From Gammaproteobacteria bacterium (GTDB taxonomy: Bacteria > Pseudomonadota > Gammaproteobacteria > UBA9214): 5,979 bases of DNA. The notes beneath the pieces were generated by a model. It saw nothing but the letters and a program-made list of their open reading frames with translations, was not told the origin of the DNA and did no database searches. The DNA lies in assembly GCA_020027635.1 (NCBI GenBank), contig JAHKKL010000109.1, positions 1 to 5,979 of the forward strand, given 5' to 3'. A program made the position numbers and the translations under genes. Each line of letters opens with the position of its first letter. Position 1 is the stretch's first letter. Shown here one piece after another: positions 5,870-5,979 of this stretch.

Positions 5870-5979
5870 ATGACCGATACCATCGCCACGCCGGAACCCT
5901 TGACACTGACCGCGCGCATCGGCCAGATGTTTCCGACGCTGACGCCGGCGCAGATGGAGCGCATCGCGGTGCATGGACA
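5870..5979 (+). CDS. Start of a probable cyclic-nucleotide-binding-domain protein (partial)
   Basis: The frame opens at an ATG at 5870, with no in-frame start between it and the intergenic region, and runs off the end of the window after 36 codons. A weak TGGA lies about 9 bases upstream. The visible residues end with RIGQMFPTLTPAQMERIAVHG. The FPTLTPAQ-x-x-RIA-x-HG pattern matches, from memory, the start of cyclic-nucleotide-binding domains, in particular proteins that join such a domain to a thioredoxin-reductase-like FAD oxidoreductase. The diagnostic phosphate-binding cassette and the FAD/NAD motifs would lie outside the window, so the fusion is a guess. A plain Crp-like protein or another family is possible. 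It lies 192 bases after the pump operon and is probably a separate transcription unit. Confidence 0.5.
   Translation, partial: MTDTIATPEPLTLTARIGQMFPTLTPAQMERIAVHG

Noticed and set aside
5475..5906. A 143-codon minus-strand ORF across the end of the channel gene and the following gap
   Set aside because: It is Arg/Ser/Gly-rich with no motif, largely antisense to the channel gene, and it also overlaps the start of the next gene.

Overview
The window reads as an ordinary chromosomal stretch of a GC-rich Gram-negative bacterium. The best guess is Pseudomonadota, because it holds a MacAB-type inner-membrane pump, a NodT/OprM-type outer-membrane lipoprotein and a glycine-zipper surface protein. 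The sequence alone does not give a genus. Every well-supported gene lies on the + strand.

Layout: (1) Bases 1-387 are the 3' part of a gene for a Tyr/His/Pro-repeat, glycine-zipper envelope protein; its start lies outside the window. (2) Bases 388-841 hold no confident gene. This stretch contains two perfect palindromes (12 and 26 bp), a short direct repeat, and a doubtful minus-strand ORF for a small membrane protein. (3) Bases 842-5677 form a compact three-part efflux operon: a MacA-like periplasmic adaptor, a MacB-like ATPase, a separate MacB-like permease and a TolC/NodT-family outer-membrane channel. The gaps are 24 nt, a 4-nt overlap (ATGA) and an 8-nt overlap, so the last three genes are probably translationally coupled. 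(4) Bases 5678-5869 are intergenic and carry two small hairpins. (5) From 5870 the first 36 codons of another gene appear; it resembles the N-terminus of cyclic-nucleotide-binding-domain proteins, possibly a thioredoxin-reductase-like fusion.

How it works together (inference from family knowledge): the ATPase dimer drives the four-TM permease, whose periplasmic domain is thought to push substrate through the adaptor hexamer into the outer-membrane channel. Substrates of such systems include macrolides, lipopeptides, siderophores and peptide toxins; nothing here identifies the actual substrate. No regulator gene for the pump is visible. I did not find convincing evidence of a new biological system. 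The points most worth a second look are the palindrome cluster at 505-561 and the repeat/zipper protein at the left edge.
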